A stretch of DNA of 64,000 nucleotides, from assembly GCA_948146395.1 (NCBI GenBank), contig OX411543.1, positions 23,379,026-23,443,025 of the forward strand, in the 5' to 3' direction. Both the position numbers and the translations under genes were made by a program. Under the pieces are notes generated by a model, which ran no database searches, was not told where the DNA came from, and worked only from the letters and a program-made list of their open reading frames with translations. Positions 1 to 10,069 of this stretch are shown here, piece by piece. The stretch comes from Fragum whitleyi. Taxonomy: Eukaryota > Mollusca > Bivalvia > Cardiida > Cardiidae. Numbering within the stretch: position 1 is the first letter of the stretch; every line of letters begins with the position of its first letter.

Positions 1-659
1 TCCTTTGACTTACGTTTTCTACCACAATTACCCCCCTCCCACTTTATTTGAGATTTTTAATATTTTCCTTTTGTTGCAGTCTTTTGAAAAAAAAAATACA
101 CACATTCAATCTATTTATTTGCATTAACCTTGCTATCAATTGAATATGACAATTTAAATGCATGAAAATAGTTACAGCATTTTACATCACTGAAAATTCT
201 TCCTGACGTCGGCCATGTTTGTGGACAATAATGTGACACATGGGTGTACCTAAAACCTTTGTCGAATAGAGAGGTTTTAGCGTCATTATGAACATTATGA
301 ACATTATAATTAATATCGTAAGATTAAGCCTTAAGACATCAAAATGCATAAAGACAGCCTTTAAATATTTCTTAGTGAAGTTAAAAGAAATCTTCCAATT
401 ACTGCACTTGAATTGAAACAGTTTTTGCAAGAAACTGTTTTATAGTACACATGATCCTTACGCATTTTTTGCAAATGAAATCAAACTTATACAAGAAAAA
501 TATATTCAATTTGTGCTTTTATACTTTTTGCATCTGTGTAATTAAAATATATATATTATATATATAAAGTTTGCTATTATCTTTTACCGATGATCCAACA
601 TTAGTTTCCTATCATTAATAAAATCAGAAGGTTTGTCAAGAATATTCATTTTTGCACGA
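1..659. other. No recognisable gene or repeat
   Basis: AT-rich DNA with short homopolymers and a TA-rich run near 546-566. The open frames are short and match nothing I recognise. Confidence 0.5.
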
Positions 660-1045
660 TACATTTAAATTGACAAGCACCCCGGTCTAAATCATTCTAA
701 ACCACTCACTTAGCGTTCCATTTGTTAATCTTAAAAAAAAAACCTCACTCAATTCGTTCCAACGAATCCAAAATCGTTTAAAACGCCCCAAAATCGTTCA
801 TTTCAACGAATTCCATGTTTTTGGGCTTGCTTAGATTTGTTAGGGTCTCATAGGTCCGCGAAGGCAAAAAAAAATATTTTGAAATGAAATATATAGATTT
901 TTACTAATAGAGGTAATAAAATATCGCTGATTTCGTTCACTTTTCGCCGTACATCCATTTAATTTCATTAATTGCTTATCGAACTCATTAGATTTCATTT
1001 CAAAAGTATCCCAAAATCGTTCACCATGTTAATTTCACTGTGTTC
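660..1045 (-). mobile_element. Degenerate MITE-A copy
   Basis: The left end has an AAATTGACA-like stretch followed by CTAAATCATTCTAAACCACTCA. The right end has AAATCGTTCACC and TTAATTTCACTGTGTT. Both match the termini of the intact copies listed below (for example 21806-22232), but the ends and the central palindrome are eroded. The orientation is opposite to the copy at 1547. It is an old copy and its borders are approximate. Confidence 0.55.
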
Positions 1046-1546
1046 TCAGTTTAAGCTTATTTTTTCTGATAGCTTTTCCTTCTGGTTTTAACGTTTTTAA
1101 CTAATTTGAAATAATCAAATCCTACTATTTAGAATTGTTCTAAACTTAAACCACCTTCTAATCGGTAACTCAATTAAAGCACGAAACGCATTGTTTAATT
1201 CTGTTAAACATTCAAGATTGTTGAGTTCCGATAGCCCGTTCACACGGTAGATATAGGTGTATTTTGTAAACTGAGCTCTGACGTAGGTGCTGAGTCCATT
1301 ATCATAGGTAAATCGGGTATAATTAAAAGGCAAATAATAGGAATTTAACCTGACCCCCTTCACTGCAATTATGAAAGTACATGTTTGAGTGAACCTTACG
1401 TTTTAAGACAAGCAATAACGTTGGTTTAAAGGGTAAATTTTAAGCTTTCTTAATGTGCTATTTAAACCTGTTTTATCTATTTCAGACAAGTGGCACGAGA
1501 ATCTAACAGTGAAAAGTTCATTTAACGGCTCACCGCGCAAAATCTA
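1046..1546 (-). other. Unassigned segment with an exon-like open frame (about 1115-1364)
   Basis: On the minus strand an AG acceptor-like site (ATAATTGCAG, near 1365-1374) is followed by about 80 codons with no stop. The composition is mixed rather than low-complexity, with tyrosine, asparagine, leucine and arginine spread throughout. I do not recognise the product. A GT that could be a donor occurs near the end. It could be an exon of a minus-strand gene, a relic captured by a repeat, or chance. Confidence 0.2.
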
Positions 1547-1986
1547 CAGTTAACAACATCGTGAAATTGACAAGGTGAATGATTTCGGAATGATTAAGGA
1601 AGGAAATTGATTGAGTATGTGGAGCGAGTTTTGAGTGAATTTAATGGGAGGTAATCCTATATCGAAAATTTTGTTCAGGATGAACAAAATTAGCGATAAT
1701 GATTACCCCCCTTTAATAAAAAAAATACAAACAAGTTTTATACATAGCTTCCTATTTCTTCAAGAATCTATGAAACGTTTGTTATTTGAATTATGTTAAT
1801 GAAATCGAGATTTTTATCTATCAAAATTTTCTTTGAATGACCTTTTTGATTCTATATTTTTTCAATGGGTTTGAGCGTTTTTGAATGGTATGAGTGAGTG
1901 TTTGGAATGAATGATTGGAGCGCTGAGTGAGCGATTTAGAATGGTTTTGATTGAGTTTAATGTCAATTTCACGATGTAATTAACTG
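1547..1986 (+). mobile_element. MITE-A copy 1
   Basis: Termini are CAGTTAACAACATCGTG and the inverted CACGATGTAATTAACTG, flanked by TA on both sides (1545-1546 and 1987-1988). In the middle (about 1648-1722) is the family palindrome GGGAGGTAAT ... ATTACCCCCC around a GTTCAGGATGAAC centre. The CAGT-type ends and TA duplication fit a Tc1/mariner-mobilised non-autonomous element. No coding capacity. About 440 bp. Confidence 0.85.
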
Positions 1987-2463
1987 TACCTGTAGCCAAT
2001 CCAAAATTCATCAAAACATTCTCCGAGGAAAGCAATTTAACTTGCATGAAAAATGTTTATCCCAAATTTTGAATTAACATTGATGGGCGCGCCTAATTCA
2101 ACTGATTTACGTAAATAAACGTTTTAAATCCTTTACTTATTTTTGGTCAGCTTCCTTTACGGAAAGAAAAGTGTTTCTTCAACAACATAACGGTATTTCT
2201 TCGGCTGAAATTTGAAATTTCCCTACATATTGCGAGGTTAATGGCTTTCTCAAAGGGGGTTGGTGTCTTCTTTTGTCTGCTACAATCGCTCTATTGATCC
2301 TATTTACACAATTCTTTTACCAAAATCATTGATACATGTATCGATCTGTCTGTACAGGAAAGAAAATCGAAAAGAGAGAAGGCACAGTGACCGATTAGAA
2401 GTTGGTTTCAGGTTAGATGTTTACTGTTCGAAGTAATAAGGTTTTTGTTTTGGCGAAGGCCCC

Positions 2464-2735
2464 CTTCTTAGCTCAGTTGGTAGTGCGTCGGAATATTATT
2501 CAGAAGGGCCCAGGTTTGATTTCCAACGACGGCTTTCATTCATCAAGGCTATGTGTCTACCACCAATGGGTTTATAATCGTAGACTTATGTGGAAAAGCA
2601 CTTTGGGCTAACAAAGGGTGTAATGGTAGTACTGGTGTAAGAATTACCAGGCATCCATTGTTATGTGTTCCAGCCATCGCGATCTGAAAGATTGTTGAAA
2701 GCGGGATAAAACGACACTCAAACATAGAAATTTGT
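2464..2735 (+). mobile_element. tRNA-derived SINE
   Basis: The head looks like a tRNA. A box A (TTAGCTCAGTTGG, 2468-2480) and a box B-like GGTTTGATTTCC (2513-2524) are spaced as in a polymerase III promoter. The body then runs to a conserved-looking tail, GAAAGATTGTTGAAAGCGG, around 2685-2705. A tail of the same type recurs at about 2832-2872 (GAAAGATTGTTTAAAGCGG), so a second, headless copy lies just downstream. Molluscan SINEs commonly end with this kind of sequence. The 3' border is approximate. Confidence 0.7.
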
Positions 2736-2875
2736 CAATAAAGAAATCGATGGAGTATAGACATATCAAATCACAAATTTATATCCGCATGACAGTCGAT
2801 CTCTTTAATTCCTCTATCCACCGCGATATAAATGAAAGATTGTTTAAAGCGGCGTAAAGCCCCATTCTAACATAC

Positions 2876-3979
2876 TACAAACAGACGTGATTGGGCAAAA
2901 ACGGTGGCAAAAGTCATCTTGAATTTAAAAACAAATACATATCAATAAGTGAGAAAAAATTTTCAATCGGATTTTTCCCGGTAAATATTTTTTTAAGAAA
3001 ATCAGTCTTATGGACACTATCAACCGGAAGCGGGTACATGTAGTTGTTAATTCTGCTGATTTGTTTTTATTTTTGCGTGCTTGATCGGTTTTTAAATGAT
3101 TCTTTTGTATAAAATAAAGTGGACCGATGATTCTTGAATTTTATCACCTAGCTACTGTTCAACATTAGAATTCAATTTATGACTGGATTATTGGATTTAA
3201 CAATATTTATACGTTGAAATTACCATTCATTCAGAAAGGGTCATTATATCGGATCCATTTCTTCATATAACTTGTTCATTATTATCTCTGGTAACGCTTC
3301 TTAGAAAGTGATTGGATCACAATTAAACATTGTATTCCTGGCAGACTTTGAACTTTATGCTTCAAACCGCAAGTTATGTTAAAAGACTAGATAGACGAAA
3401 GCAAGACCCGGTGTTAAAAAAGAACTCATAAGATTTGTGACACGGCCTAAATGAAATACCCGATTAAGCGCAAGTTTTTTTCTTGAGACGACCCCTTTTT
3501 GTCCACAGTTCATTCTCCGAGTTCACAGTCGTAGTAAGTGATAAAACTCTATGAGGGGTGCTTAGCTCAGATATTGGTAACTTATGATATTGGAACGGCT
3601 TTAGCCACAAAAACTCGAGTAAATATGTTAAAAAAACTTTTGCATGAAAGGTGATTATTTCTTTGTCTGCAGGTGTTCACTAATTCGCTTCCTTTGTTTA
3701 AGAGAGGCTATATGACGCCTTCTGATTATGTATTTTTTTCTTCCAGGCACGAATTACACATTTAATTAGCTATGTTTTAAGACAAAGCTCTGCTGATAAT
3801 TTTCCAACTTATATCATAGTTTATAGATGTCTGTTAATGTCCATATGTTCCCGCTAAGCGCTGTCGATTTTCGGGTTTTCTCGTTCATAAAGCTCGAAGT
3901 GTGTCCATTCATTTTGTTTTGAAAAGATTTTTACCCCAGCAAAACGAATGAATTCGGGAGTATACTGGAATCAGCCTGT
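2876..3979. other. No recognisable gene or repeat
   Basis: Ordinary AT-rich DNA. A CTGTCTGTCCGTCCGTCTGTC stretch near 3976-3999 leads into the tandem array that follows. Confidence 0.45.
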
Positions 3980-4720
3980 CTGTCTGTCCGTCCGTCTGTC
4001 GGTACTTATACTAGTAATTTTGTGTCGTGATCCCTTCCTTCAGTTTTCCTTCAAAAGCTTTGAATTTTTTTACAAACCTTTATCACATGTTCAAGTTTTG
4101 CAAGACGCAATTTTGAGGTCCCAATTACTCCTGGTTCAAGAATTATCTGGCCCTTGAACTTATGACACTTTTTTTTTTCGTGCACATAAACATGTAATTT
4201 TGTGTCGCATACTCCTCCTTTATCATTCCCTCTAGAGCTTTGAAATTATACACAAACATTTATCACATGTTCAAGTTTAGCAAGACGCAATTTTGAGGTC
4301 CGAACTACTCCTGGTTCAAGAATTATCTGGCCCTTGAACTTATGACACCTTTTTTTTCTTTTCGTGCACGTAAACATGTAATTTTGTGTCGCATACTCCT
4401 CCTTTATTATTCCCTCTAGAGCTTTGAACTTATACACATACATTTATCACATGTTGAAGTTTTGCAAAACGCAATTTCGAGATCCCAAATCCTTCTGGTT
4501 TAAGAATTATCTGCCCTTTAACTTTAGACATTTTATTCTTTTTGTATACATAAACTAGTAATTTTGTGTCGCATACTCCTCCTTCAATTTTCCTTCTAGA
4601 GCTTTGAACTCATACACAAAAATTTATCACATGTTGAAGTTTTGCAAGGCGCAATTTTGAGGTCCCAAATCCCCCTGGTTCAAGAACAATCAGCACATTC
4701 TGGGACAAGTTCTAGTTTCT
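3980..4720 (+). repeat. Tandem array, four units of about 180-184 bp
   Basis: The phrase TAATTTTGTGTCG recurs at about 4015, 4195, 4379 and 4559, so spacings are 180, 184 and 180 bp. Each unit also contains TTTATCACATGTT, CAAGACGCAATTTTGAGGTCC (with variants) and CCTGGTTCAAGAA. The middle units are most alike and the outer ones more diverged, as expected for an array evolving by unequal exchange. A CTGTC/CGTC run precedes it. No coding role is visible. Confidence 0.85.
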
Positions 4721-5229
4721 GCTAGTCTTATTTACCTTTCCTTTACATCGTGGCGTGTTACGGTTGCCTGGTATATAACGTTAGTAGTCAGGTAATTTCC
4801 TTTAAGTCGGAATGCATTTTTGTTGTTTCCCTTTGACTTTTTTGTCACAAAGCTGTTGTGTGTCGATATGATACGTTTTATATTTGGCATGATATTTGGC
4901 AAGCAGCTATAGCTGAGTTTTAATGTATTTTTGTTGAGTAGTTTATGTAATCTATGGCCAACAGGGAAGTATTTCTCAAGTAGTTGGATGACTTTTCTGA
5001 CGATATTTGTGCTTACATTACAGCTGTATGGTGGGTCAAACTAGGAAATGTTTCTTGTTTTATTGTTCCTTTTCATGTGTTGTTGTTGTTTGGCTGTGTT
5101 TAAAATGTTAAATGGTAGTTGTAACCGATCTTCTGCAGTGTTCCTGGTATGGTGGTGCTGCGTCCTTGAATATTGGTTCATTGGATGAGATGTTTGATAG
5201 CCGTTTATTGATACTCTCTGGTATGTTCC
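4721..5229. other. No recognisable feature
   Basis: T-rich sequence between the tandem array and the LINE-like remnant. It may be the 3' part of that remnant, but no motif supports this. Confidence 0.35.
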
Positions 5230-5650
5230 CTAGCATGTTAGACGGGTGGGGTAGTTGCTGTCTTTGTGTACGTATAACGGCGTGTTATTTACTTTCATAA
5301 ATGGTTTATATGTTTCATTTCTTGATTTATTGTAGTGTCTTAGAAAACCAAATGTTTCTTGTTTGCTTCTATGGTTTTTCGCAGGTTGTTGTATGCGAAT
5401 ATTTTGCATATATATTTTATTAGTTCTATTTGTCTTGGTGTTTTTGCACAAAAAAACGAAATTTACTTCTAAAAAATATGTTAGCGCACAATCAATAAGC
5501 TTATGTTTGACATCATTCATGCTCACACAGCCGCACAGATGACATCGTGTCGGCACAGACTGTGGAACAATCGTCCATAATTGAGCTACAAAAGCTATCT
5601 TATGAGGCGACAATCTCGCTGAATAAAGGTGAAAAGAGAACATGGCTCAA
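5230..5650 (-). pseudogene. Possible LINE open-frame C-terminal remnant (Cys-His segment)
   Basis: The minus-strand open frame (about 137 codons) contains CHLCG, then DVKHKLIDC, giving C-x2-C ... H-x4-C after a short lead-in ending SVPT. That arrangement is typical of the segment after the reverse transcriptase in many non-LTR retrotransposons. The frame upstream (to about 5800) appears shifted. No reverse-transcriptase core motif is left here, so the call rests on one short motif. An unrelated host exon cannot be excluded. Confidence 0.35.
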
Positions 5651-6062
5651 CGGATCTGTGCAGTCCTTGGAACCTGGAAAAGGCAGCCGATCGAATGCGT
5701 ATCAACCATTCATCGGGTTCTTTTTCTTTTATTGCTCGAACAACAATTGTCGCCAAAATTTGTTTAAGAGGCAGGGAACAATTAACATTGAAATACATGT
5801 TCATTTAGAAATTGAGGTTAAATTTAGTTAGTATGCAACAAAAATCAGGAACAAAGCCTCTTGTAATCTTTCTCGGATTGTACATGAATCGGAAAAAAAA
5901 AAATCATATCAAAAGACGTTTACATAGTACTTATTCACTCAGAGACAATATCTTATAAGGAAACGCAAGTTAACGTTTTTCAGTTTTAGCCTGAACGCGA
6001 TAAAGACCAAAATATCGACTCGCACATTTCAGACCTTACTCTTATGTGGAACTCCTGAATAA

Positions 6063-6649
6063 AGCCTAGTTTACATTTGCGACGGCCGCCGTACGATGTC
6101 GCAGCCTGCGATTTTTCTTACGATTTTTTTGACATCGCAGACAGCTACATGTACGGTCTGCGGCGTTTGTGTTCACAATGCCGCACGGTGACCGTGCGAT
6201 TTTTAAAAATATTTTGAGGGAACATACCTTAAGGAGACCGTACGGGTCCCGTGCGATATCGCAGGGTAATCCTGAGATTCTAGTGCGGAGATCGTACGGG
6301 TTCCGTACGGATATCGAGAGGATGCCGTGCGGTCATCGCACGATTCTACGGGTTATATTTTGGATTTATGATAGTTAAGATATCGTGCGATTTCCGCGCG
6401 ATCATCGCAAGGCTTCCGTACGATGTCCGTACGGCGACCGTGCGGTGTCTGCACAAGGCTACGGGCTTGCGATTTTTAAATATGTGTATAACATATTTTT
6501 AAACGAGATCGCAGGTGTCTGCGGTGCCCGTAAAACCGTGCGATGATCGCACGGGCACCGTATGTCACCGCACGGGCATCGCACGATTTTATGCTTACGG
6601 CGAGGTACGGGAGCCGTACTGGCTCCGTAGGCCAAATGTAAACGAGGCT
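6063..6649. mobile_element. Harbinger-type non-autonomous element
   Basis: Terminal inverted repeats AGCCTAGTTTACATTTG (left) and the complement of AGCCTCGTTTACATTTG (right) differ at one position. They are flanked by an identical 3 bp duplication, TAA, at 6060-6062 and 6650-6652, as expected for PIF/Harbinger. The interior is far more GC-rich than its surroundings. It is packed with variants of CGTGCG, CGTACG and TCGCAC in both orientations, so the element could fold extensively. No transposase remnant is visible. Confidence 0.8.
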
Positions 6650-6984
6650 TAAGTTTAAGTATGTAGATACTTTGCGCAAATACTGGAAATAAATGTGTAG
6701 ACACTGCTTTGCCATTTCTTGTTCGATTTTTAAGTCATTAATTAAGAATAAATAATAGAATGTTAAAGCAATGCTTCCTTGTCGTACATCGCGCATTTGC
6801 ACTGAGCGCGACGTTTTGCCAGATATAAATATAAGATATTTGAGCGGTTTAAACCTATTTATTTTACATCGATTGGGAAACAAGTGTTTACAACTTATAT
6901 TTATCCCTCTCGATTCTGCTTCCTGGAAAATTCACCAGTACTCGCGCCGTATGTGTTGGCCATTGAAAGAAACATGATCGATAG

Positions 6985-7052
6985 CCGCTCCCGGGAATCG
7001 AACTCATGACCTGGTCAAGAGGCCGACGCTTTACCTTTAAACCACGGACACC
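6985..7052 (-). mobile_element. tRNA-like SINE head
   Basis: On the minus strand GTGGTTTAAAGGTAAAGCG (A box-like) is followed about 30 nt later by GAGTTCGATTCCCGGG (B box). The acceptor and anticodon arms do not pair as in a working tRNA, so I read it as a SINE head or decayed tRNA. No tail could be defined. Confidence 0.5.
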
Positions 7053-7079
7053 ACTCATGTTTTAGCGGTTATACGAATC

Positions 7080-7480
7080 CCGGATTAAACTTCAAAATCT
7101 CCGTAATTTATCCGTGATACCTAGTTTGTGTAGTTTTGATGTAAGCGCGCTGTGCCAAACGCCATCAAAGGCGCATTTACATGTAAAGTCTAAAAAAGCA
7201 ACAAACGCTTGGTTAATTAAGATCAGCTATATCGTTTAGAAGCTCTTCAAGACAGAGCGCGGTGTAGTGCAGCTTAGACCGGTTCGGAAACCTTGTTGTT
7301 GACTAGATGGGAATGAAACGTCGCTGTGAAGAAGAGTAGAGTATATCCTGTCAATTATAAGTTGTTAATAAAAAAATCAAAATGTTTGAACCAGTGACCT
7401 CGGCCTAAAACTTGTTAGAACGTTTTTGAGTTTACCCCCACCTTTTTAAATCGGTACAATAAGGCTTCTCTGTCAGGCGT
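7080..7480 (-). pseudogene. Non-LTR (LINE) reverse transcriptase fragment, decayed
   Basis: Reading the minus strand, one frame near 7305-7255 gives QQGFRTGLSC, matching the conserved QxGFRxGxS motif. A second frame near 7215-7085 gives FLDFTCKCAFDGVWHSALTS, matching the palm motif A region (LDxxKAFDxVWH) of LINE reverse transcriptases, followed by KLHKLGI. The two are in different frames with stops between, so this is a broken relic. The family (Jockey, CR1 or RTE type) cannot be settled from this length. Confidence 0.7.
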
Positions 7481-7510
7481 CCGGTCTATTACAATAAATG
7501 ATGATAATGA

Positions 7511-7542
<32 letters not shown>
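7511..7542 (+). repeat. (TAT)n microsatellite
   Basis: About ten uninterrupted TAT/ATT triplets, followed by an A-rich stretch. Confidence 0.95.
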
Positions 7543-7543
<1 letters not shown>

Positions 7544-8276
7544 AAATAAAATGAATAGAAATGTGGTAAATAAATCCAGGAGGTTAGTATTATGCGAAAT
7601 AGGTTAACGATAGGACCTGCGTGATGTTGAAACATAAGTAATCTTTCGTGAGTAATTATATATCAAACATTCAAATATTTCAAAATCTACCGGGCCTATT
7701 TAAATAGACAACGTTATGCTACGTTTACACTATGTTCCCGCCAGCCACGGCAGCCCCGTTTCAGACGACCGTGGACAAAACGGCATGAACGTGAGGCAAC
7801 GTAGGGGGACGGGATGGGCAAACGTGACGGACCGTGATTGCCGGGGTTGCCGTGCAAGATTTTTTGACTGTCAAAAAATTTGCCACGGCAATCACGGCGG
7901 AAATGAGAAACGTAGTAGGCCGTAGAAAAACGGGAATGAACGCAACGAACCGTGACAGTACGTAGCAGGCCGTAACAAAACTTGGAGGCGATCCGTAGTG
8001 CGACGGGAAGCATGAGTGTTCCCCGGCATCTCACGGTGTTTTCAAGTTGTGTCACGTTCTGCTGCGTTTTGTCACGGTTCTTCCAAGGTTACTGCGCGTT
8101 CTGTCACGTTTTGCCAAGTTGTGCTACGTTCCTCACGGCAAGCTACGGTGTATGTTAACCGTTTTGTTACGTTCGGTCACGGCGCATCCCGGCGAGGTGC
8201 GTTTACATGCCCGATGGGACACGACGCGTTCCGTTCTACTACGGTCTGACACGAGGAGCACGGTCTGTGTTTGGAG

Positions 8277-8285
8277 TATAAAAAG
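8277..8285 (+). promoter_or_regulatory. TATA box of the Harbinger MADF gene
   Basis: TATAAAAAG lies 51-59 bp before the ATG at 8336, with TCAGTC (initiator-like) about 20 bp downstream. It is a plausible core promoter for the transposon-borne DNA-binding protein. Confidence 0.6.
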
Positions 8286-8335
8286 CAAGCCGTTTGTCAG
8301 TCAAGTTTCATTCGATCGACGAGAATAGGACGAAC

Positions 8336-8797
8336 ATGCCACCAAAAAAGCAAAGACGGGTAAGGGTGCGATGCCCTGCACCATCTGAGCAGGAAAATAC
8401 TGGAGAGGAATATACAGTTGTTGACCCGGTAGAAGTGGAACCTGAGCCTGACGTAGGAGAAGAAACTCAAACTAAGAAGGTAGCAGCTCCAAGAATAGTA
8501 ACTAACTTTACAGAGAATGAGAAAGAGTTTATATTTGACTTTTTCCAGCGTAATCCCTGCCTTTACTCAAAGAGGCTTGCAGGGTATAAAGATACTGCTG
8601 CGAAAGACAGATTATGGTCGGAGCAGGCGAAAAAAATGAATAGTACGCCAAACGAACTGAAGACGTGGTACGACAGCATGCGCACCAAACTTGGCCAACT
8701 AAAGAAGACCGTAACAAACTTTGTGTCTTTTCGCTCTATAACTGGAGTCACTCTCTCAAGAATCTCATCAAACAGCTCTGGAGGCATCCTCAGGTAG
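8336..8797 (+). pseudogene. Harbinger MADF/Myb-SANT-like protein, 3' end lost and fused to antisense transposase
   Basis: The first in-frame ATG after the TATA box gives MPPKKQRR, a basic start, then an acidic linker. A MADF-type domain follows at about residues 62-125: ENEKEFIFDFFQRNPCLY, then KDTAAKDRLW, then LKTWYDSMRTKLGQLKK. In Harbinger elements such a protein partners the transposase in DNA binding and nuclear import (established for the family). After about residue 125 (near 8715) the frame runs into the antisense of the transposase gene and stops at 8797, so the last 28 or so residues are not native. The domain itself looks complete and could still be made. Confidence 0.75.
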
Positions 8798-9042
8798 TTT
8801 TGAAAGGCTTTCACGTCTTCGGTACGAAACTCTTTAATTATAAATGTTGTGTAGTGGCCAAGTTGTTGTCGCCTGTATTCTGACAACCATCTGCGCATTC
8901 ATTTGGTTCTTGGTCTTTTTGTCCGCCTTCTTCCTGACTGCTGCACTGTTGTCTCGCCTCTCTGCAACTTCTGATGGACAGACTTGATATATGCGCCTAG
9001 CAAACATACAAATACAAAGTCTTCTTCGTCTGAAATATCCAT
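8717..9042 (-). pseudogene. Harbinger (HARBI1-type) transposase N-terminal fragment
   Basis: The minus-strand ATG at 9042 opens 47 codons (MDISDEEDFVFVC ... ending RRRTKRPRTK). A TGA follows at 8899-8901, and the same frame then continues with MRRWLSEYRR, FRTEDVKAFQNYLRMPPELF and LERVTPVIERKDTKF. The last block matches the conserved N-terminal region of Harbinger transposases (F..Y.RM....FD.LL..V.P.I...DT). At about 8717 it joins the antisense of the MADF gene, so the whole DDE catalytic part is deleted. There are two independent lesions: an in-frame stop and the deletion. Confidence 0.75.
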
Positions 9043-9087
9043 GATTTTATTAGTCTTCGGATGGCAAAGATTGCTACTGCTTTTGAG

Positions 9088-9097
9088 GGTATTTATA
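9088..9097 (-). promoter_or_regulatory. TATA box of the Harbinger transposase gene
   Basis: The minus strand reads TATAAATACC about 45-55 bp upstream of the transposase ATG at 9042. It mirrors the TATA box of the facing MADF gene. Confidence 0.55.
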
Positions 9098-9655
9098 CCG
9101 TGGCAACAAACGCGATACAATACTACCCGGCATCCACGTTTGTCCGTAGAAAGCCTTGACAGACCGTGAAATAACGTAACAGACCTTGCTCCAAACGTGG
9201 GAATCGTGAGGGAACTTAACTGAACGTGGTATGCCGTAACGGAACGTACTGGCATCCGTAGTAGACCGTGGACTAAAACGGGGACATCCGTGGTTGACCG
9301 TGGACTAAACCGTAGTGTGCCTTGGAGCCTCTGGGGCTACCCAGTCACGGTCGGTTACGAGTCGCAGGTTAACTTAACAAGACGTAACAAAACGTGAAAA
9401 CGGAGACAAAAATAACCAAAATCTCACGGCGCGCTACGTTTCGGACAAACGGGGTTGCCGTGGCTGCCGTGAACATGGTGTAAACGTAGCATAACATGAT
9501 AAAGGGTGCATTCATGATTTGATATTGGACTTGTATGATATACACTCTGTAAACATTGATCCATTCGAAGTAATCTTAACGAAGACTCGATTATTTAAGT
9601 GCGAATAAACGACATAGATAGACAATTTTTCGATCTTTGTTTTTTAATTGCAAAT

Positions 9656-9661
9656 TATAAA
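9656..9661 (+). promoter_or_regulatory. Candidate TATA box of the NRF-6-like gene
   Basis: TATAAA lies 39 bp upstream of the chosen ATG (9700). If used, the 5' UTR would be only about 10 nt, so this may be chance and the true start site may lie further upstream or in an untranslated exon. The 200 bp between the Harbinger element and the ATG holds no other clear core element. Confidence 0.3.
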
Positions 9662-9699
9662 GTAAACATTCTACAAGTTCAACAGTGTGCGGAAACAAT

Positions 9700-10069
9700 A
9701 TGTACTTTCGGATAGTGCTTTTGATTGTTGTATGTTGCACGGTATGTGTTTCTGGAGACAAACAAAAAGTGAATTTACATCGTAAATTTACGGGTATTCG
9801 AGATGCTTCCGAGCTAAAATCATTCCTGCACAAATATACAAAGGAATCGAATAAAAGAAATATGCCGATTCGAATCGACGGTGTCTTAGCAAAGCTTGGG
9901 CCCATTACCGGGACTGAAAACAGTGTGACAAATACCACAGCACGTTTGTTGTTGGACACTGGAATACAAGCTGAACCCTATAGATATGAAGTGAGCAGTG
10001 TTTGCCTCAATCATACCAAAATATTTTTGGAATCGTTACTAGATGGAAATGCGCCATGGGCTTTGCAAA
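9700..10069 (+). CDS. NRF-6-like exon 1: signal peptide and start of NRF domain
   Basis: ATG at 9700, with A at position -3, is followed by a hydrophobic stretch (MYFRIVLLIVVCCTVCVSG) that reads as a signal peptide. An earlier GTG at 9685 in the same frame is not needed. The exon ends with VCLNHTKIFLESLLDG and NAPWALQ, the typical beginning of the NRF domain, with its first cysteine and an N-glycosylation site. The donor is AAA|GTAAGT, leaving phase 1. The open frame continues 77 nt into the intron but loses family similarity there. Confidence 0.9.

Larger units (their letters stand above)
7717..9491. mobile_element. Harbinger element with internal deletion, two convergent gene remnants
   Basis: Terminal inverted repeats begin TGCTACGTTTACACTATG on the left, matched on the right by the complement of TGCTACGTTTACACCATG. 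The similarity continues inward through CAGCCACGGCA. The flanks are TTA (7714-7716) and TAA (9492-9494), that is TWA with one mismatch. About 400-500 bp at each end is rich in CGTRAC/CCGTAG-like motifs. The middle carries the 5' parts of two genes facing each other, each with its own TATA box: a MADF-domain protein (plus) and a HARBI-type transposase (minus). The transposase catalytic domain is missing, so the copy cannot move itself. It ends about 200 bp before the NRF-6-like start codon. Confidence 0.85.

Noticed and set aside
2464..2535. Functional tRNA gene
   Set aside because: The boxes are present but the arms do not fold as a tRNA and a SINE body follows.
3980..4720. CRISPR array
   Set aside because: Whole 180 bp units repeat with no short constant repeat and variable spacers, and the genome is eukaryotic.
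5547..5831. Plus-strand 94-codon frame
   Set aside because: It overlaps the minus-strand LINE-like frame and shows no motif.
9685..9699. Start at the upstream GTG of exon 1
   Set aside because: The ATG at 9700 gives a standard signal peptide with a good context; non-ATG starts are rare in animals.
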